The notes beneath the pieces were generated by a model. The model searched no databases. It was not told where the DNA came from and saw only the letters and a program-made list of their open reading frames with translations. Below are positions 19,852 through 29,800 of a stretch of DNA of 64,000 nucleotides, piece after piece (position 1 is the stretch's first letter; the number at the start of each line of letters is the position of its first letter). The DNA is from Marinibacterium sp050389775 (GTDB lineage: Bacteria; Pseudomonadota; Alphaproteobacteria; Rhodobacterales; Rhodobacteraceae). Made by a program: the position numbers and the translations under genes. The stretch spans positions 3,410,001 through 3,474,000 of the forward strand of contig NZ_CP177144.1 in assembly GCF_050389775.1 (NCBI RefSeq), in the 5' to 3' direction.

Positions 19852-19971
19852 ACGTCGCGCGCGCGTCATGTGGTTGCGCTAACCTATTTGCATGACGCTG
19901 ACTCAATGACTTAAGCACGGGACGCGGTCGCGGATCGCGCCCGGATCATTTACAAAAAACGGACATTGAAA

Positions 19972-20865
19972 ATGCCCAACCCGACCCAGACCGACAAGAT
20001 TTCCAAAGGCCAGGGCTTCATCGCCGCGCTCGACCAGAGCGGCGGCTCCACCCCCAAGGCCCTGCGCCTCTACGGCATCGAGGAAGACGCCTATGGCTCG
20101 GATGCCGAGATGTTCGACCTGATCCACGAGATGCGCGCACGGATCATCAAGTCGCCGGCCTTTACCGGGGACAAGATCGTCGGCGCGATCCTGTTCGAAC
20201 AGACCATGGACCGCGAGATCGACGGCACGCCGACCGGCCAGTACCTGTGGGAAGAATGCGGCGTCGTGCCCTTCCTCAAGGTCGACAAGGGCCTGGCCGA
20301 TGCCGAGAACGGCGTGAAGCTGATGAAGCCGATGCCGGGGCTGGACGCGGTGCTGGAACGGGCCGTGGCCAAGGGCATGTTCGGCACCAAGATGCGGTCC
20401 GTCGTCGATGCGGCCGACCCGGCGGGCATCAAGGCCATCGTCGACCAGCAATTCGAGGTCGGCCAGCAGATCCTGGGCCATGGGCTGATCCCGATCATCG
20501 AGCCGGAAGTGACGATTTCCATCGCCGACAAGGCCGAGGCCGAAGAGATCCTGAAGACCGAGATCCTGGCCAAGCTGGATGCCCTGCCCGAGGGCGAGGT
20601 CGTCATGCTCAAGCTGACCCTGCCGACGGTGGCCAACACCTACAAGGCGCTGGTCGATCACCCCAAGGTGCTCAAGGTCGTGGCGCTGTCGGGCGGCTAT
20701 TCCCGCGACGAGGCCAATGCCAAGCTGGCCGAGAACAGCGGCATCATCGCCAGCTTCTCGCGCGCGCTGACCGAAGGCCTGTCCGCCCAGCAGAGCGATG
20801 CAGAGTTCGACACGACCCTCGGCGCAGCGGTCGACGCCATCCACGCGGCCTCCGTCGCGGGCTGA
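19972..20865 (+). CDS. Fructose-bisphosphate aldolase class I (FdaB-like)
   Basis: 297 residues. The opening KGQGFIAALDQSGGSTPKAL, AILFEQTMDRE, VPFLKVDKGL, IIEPEVTI and VALSGGYSRDEAN identify the metal-independent, Schiff-base-forming class I aldolase of the short bacterial type (as in staphylococci). The catalytic lysine is expected in VMLKLTLPT. ATG at 19972 fits the family; an in-frame TTG six bases upstream is possible. With pgk just upstream, it acts in glycolysis/gluconeogenesis. Confidence 0.95.
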   Translation: MPNPTQTDKISKGQGFIAALDQSGGSTPKALRLYGIEEDAYGSDAEMFDLIHEMRARIIKSPAFTGDKIVGAILFEQTMDREIDGTPTGQYLWEECGVVPFLKVDKGLADAENGVKLMKPMPGLDAVLERAVAKGMFGTKMRSVVDAADPAGIKAIVDQQFEVGQQILGHGLIPIIEPEVTISIADKAEAEEILKTEILAKLDALPEGEVVMLKLTLPTVANTYKALVDHPKVLKVVALSGGYSRDEANAKLAENSGIIASFSRALTEGLSAQQSDAEFDTTLGAAVDAIHAASVAG

Positions 20866-20886
20866 ATGCCGCCCCGGGGGCGGCAT
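20866..20886 (+). terminator. Hairpin directly after the aldolase stop
   Basis: ATGCCGCCCC G GGGGCGGCAT, a perfect 10-bp stem starting one base after the stop codon, without a T-run. Confidence 0.55.
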
Positions 20887-20892
20887 GCCTCC

Positions 20893-21029
20893 GGCGGGGA
20901 ATACTTGGAAAGAGAAAGAAGCAGGAGGGGGTGCCAGGCGCGGCATCCCCTCTTCTGCTTGGCTCCCCGGTCATCCTTGCCCCCTGTCCGCTTGCCGGTC
21001 CCCCTGTCTTCTTCTTGGTCCCAAATACC
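20893..21029. repeat. Composite of two palindromic-repeat halves
   Basis: The left end (GGGGAATACTTGGAAAGAG then AAAGAAGCAGG) is one arm of a second repeat type, whose mate is seen alone at 39553-39583. The right end (CCTGTCTTCTTCTTGGTC then CCAAATACC) is one arm of the palindrome at 13854-13916. Between them are ~70 bp of unrelated GC-rich DNA. It looks like a hybrid or deleted pair of elements between the aldolase and ftsB-like genes. Confidence 0.6.
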
Positions 21030-21165
21030 CTGCGACCGGGCCGGGCCGACGCGACGTCCGGCAAGGGCGGATCACCGGCAGGGGCGCAAATAGGGGATTC
21101 ACAAGGCGAATCGCCTGTGCGATACTGGGCCAAGCCCAACAAGAACAATCCGGGCACAGAGGCAC

Positions 21166-21471
21166 ATGAGCGTACCCCGCAGCAACCGACCGTCCTTTGG
21201 CGCGCTGATCTATTTCACCCTGGCCTTCGCGCTGGGGATCTATTTCACCTTTGCCGCCGTGCAGGGGGATTACGGGCTGTTCCGCCGGGTCGAGATCGCC
21301 GCCGAGGCCGAAGCGCTGAGGACCGACCTGGACCGGCTGAACGCCGAGGTCGAGCGGATGGACAACCTGACCCGCCGGCTGTCGGACACCTATCTCGATC
21401 TCGACCTGCTCGACGAACAGGCCCGCAACGTGCTGGGCCTGCTGCGCGCCGACGAGATCGTCATCCGCTGA
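21166..21471 (+). CDS. FtsB/DivIC-type septum formation protein
   Basis: 101 residues. A short basic N-terminus, one membrane helix (LIYFTLAFALGIYFTFAAV, about 14-32), then a coiled coil (AAEAEALRTDLDRLNAEVER) and a C-terminal DLDLLDEQARNVLGLLRADE segment, the arrangement of FtsB/DivIC, which with FtsL and FtsQ activates septal peptidoglycan synthesis. Location between aldolase and pdhA is usual in Rhodobacterales. The gene end forms the first unit of a 23-bp tandem repeat. Confidence 0.85.
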   Translation: MSVPRSNRPSFGALIYFTLAFALGIYFTFAAVQGDYGLFRRVEIAAEAEALRTDLDRLNAEVERMDNLTRRLSDTYLDLDLLDEQARNVLGLLRADEIVIR

Positions 21472-21528
21472 TCCCTACGACCACCATCCGCTGATCCTTT
21501 CGATCACCTTTCTCTGATCCTTCCGACC
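21460..21528. repeat. Three 23-bp tandem units beginning in the ftsB-like stop codon region
   Basis: Unit 1 (21460-21482) contains the last codons and stop of the ftsB-like gene (ATCCGCTGATCC). Units 2 (21483-21505) and 3 (21506-21528) repeat it at exactly 23-bp spacing with cores ATCCGCTGATCCTTTCGATC and TTCTCTGATCCTTCCGACC. Fainter copies may continue to about 21575. This suggests duplication from the 3' end of the gene outward. Confidence 0.7.
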
Positions 21529-21697
21529 AGCCACCGATCGTCGCCCCCGGCCACCGCCCGATCCGCACGGCCTGCGCCGCCGGCCACCGGGCCAGGGGTC
21601 CTGAAATCCCCCCTTGTCAGCCAAATCATGGCACTAGCTTCCCCCATGAACTGAGCGCAGACGGGGCATGCCGATGCCGCGTCACATTAACCCTCGC

Positions 21698-21727
21698 TTG
21701 CGCGTGGGATTTGCGATAATAGATAGT
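21698..21727 (+). promoter_or_regulatory. Probable pdhABC promoter
   Basis: TTGCGC (21698-21703), 18 bp, GATAGT (21722-21727). An alternative -10 is GATAAT at 21715-21720. With either choice the palindrome at 21724-21741 covers the -10 or the transcription start, a repressor-like position. Confidence 0.5.
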
Positions 21728-21741
21728 TTAACGTTGAACTA
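21724..21741. promoter_or_regulatory. Palindromic operator upstream of pdhA
   Basis: TAGTTTAACGTTGAACTA, an 18-bp palindrome with a single mismatched pair, 27 bp before the pdhA ATG. The site in front of lpdA (5188-5205) differs at two positions. The consensus TAGTTTAACGTTAAACTA is perfectly symmetric. Confidence 0.7.
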
Positions 21742-21768
21742 TTTCTTCTGCGGAGGGGAGCACAGCCG

Positions 21769-22779
21769 ATGGCAGCCCGGAGAACCACAAAGAAACCAAA
21801 CGTTTCAGCAGACGAGCTCAAGGCCTTTTACAAGGACATGCTGCTGATCCGGCGATTCGAGGAAAAGGCCGGCCAGCTCTACGGCATGGGTCTGATCGGC
21901 GGCTTCTGCCACCTCTACATCGGCCAGGAAGCCGTGGTCGTCGGGCTGGAAGCCGCGGCCGAGGAAGGCGACAAGCGCATCACGACCTACCGTGACCACG
22001 GCCACATGCTGGCCTGCGGCATGGACCCCAACGGCGTGATGGCCGAGCTGACCGGCCGCGAAGGCGGCTATTCCAAGGGCAAGGGCGGGTCGATGCACAT
22101 GTTCTCGACCGACAAGCATTTCTACGGCGGCCACGGCATCGTCGGCGCCAACGTCCCGCTCGGTGCCGGGCTGGCCTTTGCCGACAAATATCTCGACAAC
22201 GGCCGGGTGACCTTTACTTACTTCGGCGACGGCGCGGCCAACCAGGGCCAGGTCTACGAGACCTTCAACATGGCCTCGCTGTGGAAGCTGCCGGTCATCT
22301 TCGTCATCGAGAACAACCAATATGCCATGGGCACGGCCCAGAAACGCTCGACCTCGTCGGCCGACATCCACACCCGGGGCGAGGCCTTTGGCATCCCCGG
22401 CGAGGCGGTCGACGGCATGGACGTGCTGGCCGTGAAAGAGGCCGGGATGAAGGCGGTGAAACACTGCCGCGAGGGCAACGGGCCCTACATCCTCGAGGTC
22501 AAGACCTACCGCTACCGCGGCCATTCCATGTCGGACCCGGCCAAGTACCGGACCCGCGAGGAAGTGCAGAAGATCCGCGACGAGAAGGACGCCATCGAAC
22601 ATGTGCGCGACCTGCTTCTGACCGGCGGACATGCAACCGAAGACGATCTCAAGGCGATCGACAAGGACATCAAGGCGGTGGTCAATGCCTCGGCCGAATT
22701 CGCCAAGGAAAGCCCCGAACCGGGTGCGGGCGAACTCTGGACCGACATCATCACCGATGTCGCACCGCAGAACGCCTGA
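21769..22779 (+). CDS. pdhA: Pyruvate dehydrogenase E1 component, alpha subunit
   Basis: 336 residues. With PdhB it decarboxylates pyruvate on thiamine diphosphate and acetylates the lipoyl group of E2. The TPP motif runs from GDG (153-155) to NN (182-183) in GDGAANQGQVYETFNMA and ENNQYAMGT. YRDHGHMLACGMDP and the regulatory-loop-like YRGHSMSDPAKYRT are conserved. The upstream GGAGGGGAG is a good ribosome binding site. First gene of pdhABC; 14 bp separate it from pdhB. Confidence 0.97.
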   Translation: MAARRTTKKPNVSADELKAFYKDMLLIRRFEEKAGQLYGMGLIGGFCHLYIGQEAVVVGLEAAAEEGDKRITTYRDHGHMLACGMDPNGVMAELTGREGGYSKGKGGSMHMFSTDKHFYGGHGIVGANVPLGAGLAFADKYLDNGRVTFTYFGDGAANQGQVYETFNMASLWKLPVIFVIENNQYAMGTAQKRSTSSADIHTRGEAFGIPGEAVDGMDVLAVKEAGMKAVKHCREGNGPYILEVKTYRYRGHSMSDPAKYRTREEVQKIRDEKDAIEHVRDLLLTGGHATEDDLKAIDKDIKAVVNASAEFAKESPEPGAGELWTDIITDVAPQNA

Positions 22780-22793
22780 GGAGGAGACAGACC

Positions 22794-24170
<1,377 letters not shown>

Positions 24171-24182
24171 GGAGTTAGTGCG

Positions 24183-25499
24183 ATGCCTACCGAAATCCTG
24201 ATGCCCGCCCTGTCGCCGACGATGGAAGAGGGCACGCTGGCCAAGTGGCTCGTCAAGGAAGGCGACACCGTGTCGTCGGGCGACCTGCTGGCCGAGATCG
24301 AGACCGACAAGGCGACGATGGAATTCGAAGCCGTCGACGAAGGCGTCATCGGCAAGATCCTGATCGCCGAAGGCAGCGAAGGCGTGAAGGTCAACACGCC
24401 CATCGCCGTGCTGCTGGAAGAGGGTGAGAGCGCCGACGACATCGCCGACGCCCCTGCCCCGGCGGCCAGCTCGCCCACCTCGGCCGAGGCGGTCTCGCAA
24501 GAGACCGAAGAGGTGCCCGCGACCAGCGCCGCACCCGCCCCGGCGGCCCCCGCCGCCGCCGATGGCAGCCGGATCTTTGCCTCGCCCCTGGCCCGCCGCA
24601 TCGCGGCCCAGAAGGGGCTGGACCTGGCCGGCATCAAGGGCTCGGGCCCCCATGGCCGGATCGTGAAGGCCGATGTCGAAGGCGCCAGCGCCGCCCCGGC
24701 GGCCAGCGCGCCCAAGGCCGAAGCCGCGGCCCCTGCCCCCGCCGCGGCAGCCGCCGCCGCACCGGCCGGGCCGTCGACCGACGCCGTCATCAAGATGTAT
24801 GCCGACCGCGAGACCGAAGAGGTCAAGCTCGACGGCATGCGCAAGACCATCGCCGCCCGCCTCACCGAGGCCAAGCAGACCATCCCGCATTTCTACCTGC
24901 GCCGCGACATCCAGCTCGACGCGCTGCTGAAATTCCGGGGCGAGCTGAATGGCCAGCTGGCGGACAAGGGCGTGAAACTGTCGGTCAACGACTTCATCAT
25001 CAAGGCCTGCGCCCTGGCGCTGCAGGCGGTTCCCGAGGCCAATGCCGTCTGGGCCAGTGACCGGATCATCAAGCTCAAGCCCTCGGACGTCGCCGTGGCC
25101 GTGGCTATCGAAGGCGGGCTCTTCACGCCGGTCCTGCGCGATGCCCACCAGAAATCGCTGTCGGCCCTGTCGGCAGAGATGAAAGATCTGGCCACCCGTG
25201 CGCGCGACCGCAAGCTGGCGCCGCATGAATACCAGGGCGGGTCCTTTGCCATTTCCAACCTGGGCATGTTCGGCATCGACAATTTCGACGCCGTCATCAA
25301 CCCGCCGCACGGGTCGATCCTGGCCGTGGGTGCCGGGGTCAAGAAGCCTGTCGTGGGCAAGGATGGCGAGCTGAGCGTGGCCACGGTGATGTCGGTGACG
25401 CTGTCAGTCGATCACCGGGTGATCGACGGCGCGCTGGGGGCCGAGTTCCTCAAGGCGATTGCCGAGAACATCGAAAGCCCGCTGCTGATGCTGGCATAA
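24183..25499 (+). CDS. pdhC: Dihydrolipoyl acetyltransferase (E2 of pyruvate dehydrogenase)
   Basis: 438 residues. Order: lipoyl domain 1-80 (K43), Ala/Pro linker, peripheral-subunit-binding domain about 122-158 (ASPLARRIAAQKGLDL, then GSGPHGRIVKADVE), a second Ala-rich linker, and the catalytic domain ending with the H411-D415 motif DHRVIDG. It transfers the acetyl group to CoA and forms the complex core; its binding domain holds E1 and E3 (LpdA). 12 bp after pdhB with AAGGAG before the ATG. A strong terminator follows. Confidence 0.97.
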   Translation: MPTEILMPALSPTMEEGTLAKWLVKEGDTVSSGDLLAEIETDKATMEFEAVDEGVIGKILIAEGSEGVKVNTPIAVLLEEGESADDIADAPAPAASSPTSAEAVSQETEEVPATSAAPAPAAPAAADGSRIFASPLARRIAAQKGLDLAGIKGSGPHGRIVKADVEGASAAPAASAPKAEAAAPAPAAAAAAAPAGPSTDAVIKMYADRETEEVKLDGMRKTIAARLTEAKQTIPHFYLRRDIQLDALLKFRGELNGQLADKGVKLSVNDFIIKACALALQAVPEANAVWASDRIIKLKPSDVAVAVAIEGGLFTPVLRDAHQKSLSALSAEMKDLATRARDRKLAPHEYQGGSFAISNLGMFGIDNFDAVINPPHGSILAVGAGVKKPVVGKDGELSVATVMSVTLSVDHRVIDGALGAEFLKAIAENIESPLLMLA

Positions 25500-25518
25500 G
25501 CCCCTGTACAGAAACGAC

Positions 25519-25546
25519 AAAAGCCACCCTTCGGGGTGGCTTTTTT
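25519..25546 (+). terminator. Terminator of pdhABC
   Basis: AAAAGCCACCC TTCG GGGTGGCTTTTTT: a stable tetraloop hairpin with an A-tract before and T6 after, 19 bp after the pdhC stop. It can also serve the convergent cysE. Confidence 0.92.
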
Positions 25547-25584
25547 GTTGCTCGCCCGGCTGGAGCGTCAGACGGGGCCCGCGA

Positions 25585-26391
25585 TCACTTGCCGTGGAAC
25601 ATCTGGTCCATCTTGACCGACGGCTGGTCGCAACCGGCTTCGCCCACGATCCGGGCGGGCACGCCGGCCACCGTCTTGCAGGGCGGCACGTCCTGCAGGA
25701 CAACCGAACCCGCCGCCACGCGCGAGCAATGGCCGACGGTGATATTGCCCAGCACCTTGGCCCCCGCCCCGATCAGCACGCCATTGCCGATCTTGGGGTG
25801 CCGGTCACCGTCTTCCTTGCCGGTGCCACCCAGGGTCACGCTGTGCAGCAGCGAGACATTGTCGCCGACGCTGGCGGTCTCGCCGATGACGATGGAATGG
25901 GCATGGTCGATCATGATGCCCTTGCCCACGGTCGCCGCCGGGTGAATGTCGATGGAATACAGCTCCGACACGCGCATCTGCACGAAATAGGCCAGGTCGT
26001 GACGGCCCTGCTGCCACAGCCAATGGGCCACGCGATAGGCCTGCACGGCCTGGAACCCCTTGAAATAGAGCACCGGCTGCAACAGCCGGTGGCAGGCCGG
26101 ATCGCGTTCATAGATCGCCACAAGGTCGGCCCGGGCGCTTTCGACGAGCGACAGGTCGGCCTCAAAGGCCTGGTCGGCGATCTCGCGCAGGATGACCATC
26201 GACATCTCGTTCGAGCTGAGCTTGGCCGCGAACCGATAGCTCAGCGCGCGGTCCAGCGAACGATGGTGCAGGATACAGGCATGGATCAACCCGCCCATCA
26301 GCGGCTCGTCGCGGACGGCCTGGTGGGCATCGCGGGTGATCTCATCCCATACGGGGTCCACGCGGGCGATCTTGGACTTCGGTTCGGCCAT
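25585..26391 (-). CDS. cysE: Serine O-acetyltransferase
   Basis: 268 residues. It makes O-acetylserine, the carbon skeleton for cysteine synthesis. An N-terminal helical region (PVWDEITRDAHQAVRDEP) precedes the left-handed beta-helix of hexapeptide repeats with the active-site region IDIHPAATVGKGIMIDHA and SVTLGGTGKEDGDRHPKIG. The start at 26391 follows AGGGAGAG. It lies just downstream of the GTA cluster; from memory this neighbourhood is common in Rhodobacterales, though there is a 200-bp spacer and its own promoter is likely. Confidence 0.95.
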   Translation of the reverse strand: MAEPKSKIARVDPVWDEITRDAHQAVRDEPLMGGLIHACILHHRSLDRALSYRFAAKLSSNEMSMVILREIADQAFEADLSLVESARADLVAIYERDPACHRLLQPVLYFKGFQAVQAYRVAHWLWQQGRHDLAYFVQMRVSELYSIDIHPAATVGKGIMIDHAHSIVIGETASVGDNVSLLHSVTLGGTGKEDGDRHPKIGNGVLIGAGAKVLGNITVGHCSRVAAGSVVLQDVPPCKTVAGVPARIVGEAGCDQPSVKMDQMFHGK

Positions 26392-26425
26392 GGGTCACTC
26401 TCCCTGGGTTGGACCACAGGTTAGG

Positions 26426-26453
26426 CACATAAGCGAGTTTTCCCAAAACGCAA
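26426..26453 (-). promoter_or_regulatory. Possible cysE promoter
   Basis: On the minus strand TTGCGT, 16 bp, TATGTG, about 35 bp before the cysE start. Moderate match only. Confidence 0.35.
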
Positions 26454-26598
26454 ATCCGTGATGGTCCGGATCACGCAGCAAAATAGGACCAATGTCTCGG
26501 TCCGGCCGGTGTTTCCCGGAAAATTGACCCCTGGCCCGGGCGGCACGGCGAACAAGGCGCCACTCTGCATGGCCGTTCAATGCCCCGTCAGAACCCCG

Positions 26599-26889
26599 TC
26601 AATGGCCGGCCACGTCATGTTCGATCAGGCAGGCCAGCACCGTTTCCATGCACCGGCAGTAATCCGCATCGCCGCCCCATGGCGCCGGCGCCAAGCGCCG
26701 TTTGCGGGCCGCCGATGTCAGCGAGCCGTTGCCCCAGGCCGGGTGCAGGGTGCCGGTCAGGTTCACATGGACAAGCGCCGCATCGGCCTCCGCGATCATC
26801 CGGCGACACAGCCGTTCTCGTCCTTCGTCTGGCGCGGCCAGCAAGACGCGGGCCGCGTCGCTTACGTCTCCGTGCAGGATGGGTCTCAT
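26599..26889 (-). CDS. Small protein closing the GTA cluster (DUF7742-like)
   Basis: 96 residues. The start MRPILHGDVSDAARVLLA, the middle LVHVNLTGTLHPAWGNGSL and the end DADYCRCMETVLACLIEH resemble a small family that follows the last GTA gene in Rhodobacterales; no function is known. The ATG at 26889 has GGAGG 5 nt upstream and overlaps the stop of g15 by 4 bp, so it is co-translated with it. An in-frame ATG 21 bases upstream is less likely. Confidence 0.75.
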   Translation of the reverse strand: MRPILHGDVSDAARVLLAAPDEGRERLCRRMIAEADAALVHVNLTGTLHPAWGNGSLTSAARKRRLAPAPWGGDADYCRCMETVLACLIEHDVAGH

Positions 26890-29800
26890 GGTGCCTCCGT
26901 CAGGGCACATCGGGCATAGGGCCCGGGCCCGTAGCGTTGCGATATCTGGGCGACCTCCCAGGCGTCGGCCCCCGCGGCCAGGTCCGCCGAAAGATCACCC
27001 GCTGCGTAACTCCATCCCTGACGGTCCGCCGTTGCCTCGCGCAGGATCGTCTGTCCCGCCCGGATGCGGATCCGGTATGTCTCGCTGTCCTCGCCCAGCG
27101 GAACGTCGTCCAGTTCCCAGCTGTCGCCGTCGATCCGCGTGCGTCGCACCCAGCTGAGTTCGAGCCCGTCGGCCGTTGGCACGGCGGCAAGGTGGCAGGG
27201 CGCATAGGGTCGCAGGCCCACTCCGTCGAACGCGGCGACCACATGGGTATAAGACGGGTCGTCATAGCCGCGCCGGGCCGGGCCGATGCGGTAGTGCCGG
27301 GCGATGCGCCGGGCGGCCGCGGCCAGATCGATCTGGCCCGGAACACCGTCGAGCAGCACCACCCTGGATCCCGCCGGCCAGACGTCCGGCATGATCCCGT
27401 CGGTGCCCAGCTGTCCGCGCAGACGCCCGGTCAGCAGGTAGGTATCGGGGCCGATCAGCTCGGCCTCGCGGAACTGGAACAGCTCCCAGTCATTGCCGGT
27501 GCCGGCCGCACTGCCAGCCCCGATGGCCATCAGGTTGGCCCCGGTGAACAGGGCCGCCTCGGGCCGGGTTTCCAGCGTGCCGCTGTAAAGCCGCACCTGA
27601 AGCGCCGCGCCATTGTCCCACAGGCCCGCCGGCGCCGCATCCAGAGGCGTTTCCGTCACGCCGATCGTTGCGCGCGTGTCGATGACCTCGCTCAGACTAT
27701 ACGCCTCATCCGTGTCCGAAGCGTAAACGGCCACCGACCCCGGCCAGGGATTGCCCGTCACCGCCAGATGCGGCGCATGGGGCACCTCGTCGCCACGGAT
27801 GAGCGGCAGGTCTAGGAACAGCGGCTCGACCGGCATCGGCGGCACGAAGGCCCGCAGGCTGGGCAGGTCTTCGGGCGCGTCCGACGGCTCGTAGATGCCC
27901 GGCTCGATCCGCACCGCCTCGATGACCTGGTGGTCGGTCATCTCGACCTGGTCCACCCGGTAGAGCGCCGGTGTCTCGCCGGCCTCGACCGGCAGGCGGA
28001 TCACGTCGCCCGCACCCAGGGCCAGGGCCGATGGCGGCAGCGCCAGCCGGGCGGTATCACGGGCCACCCGCGCCTCGGCCAGCCAGCGTTCGGCCACCGC
28101 CCGCCCCTCGGCCCGGGTCATCGACATGGGCAGGTCGTTGGCCGTCACCGCATGGGTGGCATCGTCGGGCAGCACGGCCTCTTCGGCCACGATGTCATGG
28201 TTGGCCTCGGCCTCGACGAAACGCAGGCGCACCCGCCCGGCCAGTTCGGCCTCGGCCTCGCGCCGCTGTTCCAGCCGCCCGGGGACATCGGCGCTTTCGG
28301 CCAGCTCATCGGCCTCGACCGCCACCGCCCCGCGCCCGTCGCGCAGCACGAATTTCAGCACACCGTCGCGTTCCACCGCATCAAAGCCGTAGCGCAGCAT
28401 CAGCGGTTGCAGGGCCTGCCGGGCATCGCCCACATCCTCGACCGCATAACCCCGCACATAGCCCCACAGCTCGGAGACATCATAGGCCGTCAGCCCCGCC
28501 CGCCGGCAGATCTCGGCCACGACCGAAGCCAGCGACCGCCCGCCGATCCGCCCGGAAATCCAGTGCCCGCGCCGGTAATTGGCCCCGTCCGACCACAGAT
28601 CGCCATTGTTGGGAAAGACCGGGAAGGGCCGCGCATCCCAGGCCCAGATGAAGGACCGGTCGATATCCAGCATCCGCCCCTCATATTCCTCGGACATCGG
28701 GTTGCGCGCGGGATCGGCCCAGTAGTCAAGCATCACCCGCAGGTATTGCATCTGGATCAGGTCGTCGCGCCGGCCGGTCGAGAAATACGGCAGGCTCGAT
28801 TCCGAGGATTTCGGATCGAGGAACTTGTTGGGCTGGTTAGTGCCCTTGTCGACGGCCGCACAGCCCAGCTCGGTGAACCAGATCGGCTTGGACTGGGGCA
28901 GCCAGGCGGTGGGCGCGGCCTGGCGCTGGCCGCCGATCCGTTCGTGATGGGCATTGGCCCACCAGTTGCGGATGTCCTTGTAGCGCCAGATCCAGGGCTC
29001 GTCATGGTCGCCGTCGCTGATCGGCGTGCGGATCTGCGCCGCCCGGGCGGCGTCGGAATGGTAGAACCAGTCATAGCCCTCGCCGCCCTCGACATTGGCC
29101 GCCAGGTACTCGGGGTTGTAGACATGGCCCCAGCCGGCATCCAGGTGGTCCTCACCCTCGCGCCAGTCGGACAGGGGCATGTAATTGTCGATGCCGATGA
29201 AATCGATCTGCGGATCGGCCCAGAGCGGGTCCAGGTGGAAATACCGGTCGCCGCTGCCGTCCTGCGGCTGGTAGCCAAAATATTCCGACCAGTCGGCGGC
29301 ATAGCCCAGCCGGGTGTCGGGCCCCAGGATCGTGCGCACCTCGGCCGCCAGGCTGCGCAGCTCTTCGACCGCTGCAAAGCCCCCGGCGCCTCGGATCTGG
29401 GTCAGCGAGCGCATTTCCGACCCGATGCAAAAGGCCTCGACCCCGCCGGCCGCGGCGCAGAGCGCGGCGTAATGCAGGATGAACCGGCGCAGGCTCCATT
29501 CCTCGGGGCCGGTATAGGTCACCACGCCGTCGCCGACCTGGAAATCACCGGCCGAGGCCGTGCCAAAGAAGGCGCCGACCTCGATATCGGCGTCAATCGT
29601 GCCATCGGGGCTGTCCGCGCGGCCCGGCGCGACCGACAGGGTCACCCGCCCGCGCCAGGGCAGCGGCGGCTGGCCGGTGGCCCCGGTCCAGGGATCGGGC
29701 AGCGTGTTGCCTTCCATCTGGTCCATCAGGATGAACGGGTAGAACATCACCTCCTGGCCCTGGTCGCGCAGGTGGCGGATCCCCTCGACCACGGCCTGGT

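Noticed and set aside
26458..26598. Possible operator GGTCC...GGACC between cysE and the GTA cluster
   Set aside because: Arms are only five to six bases with a long gap, which is expected by chance in such GC-rich DNA.
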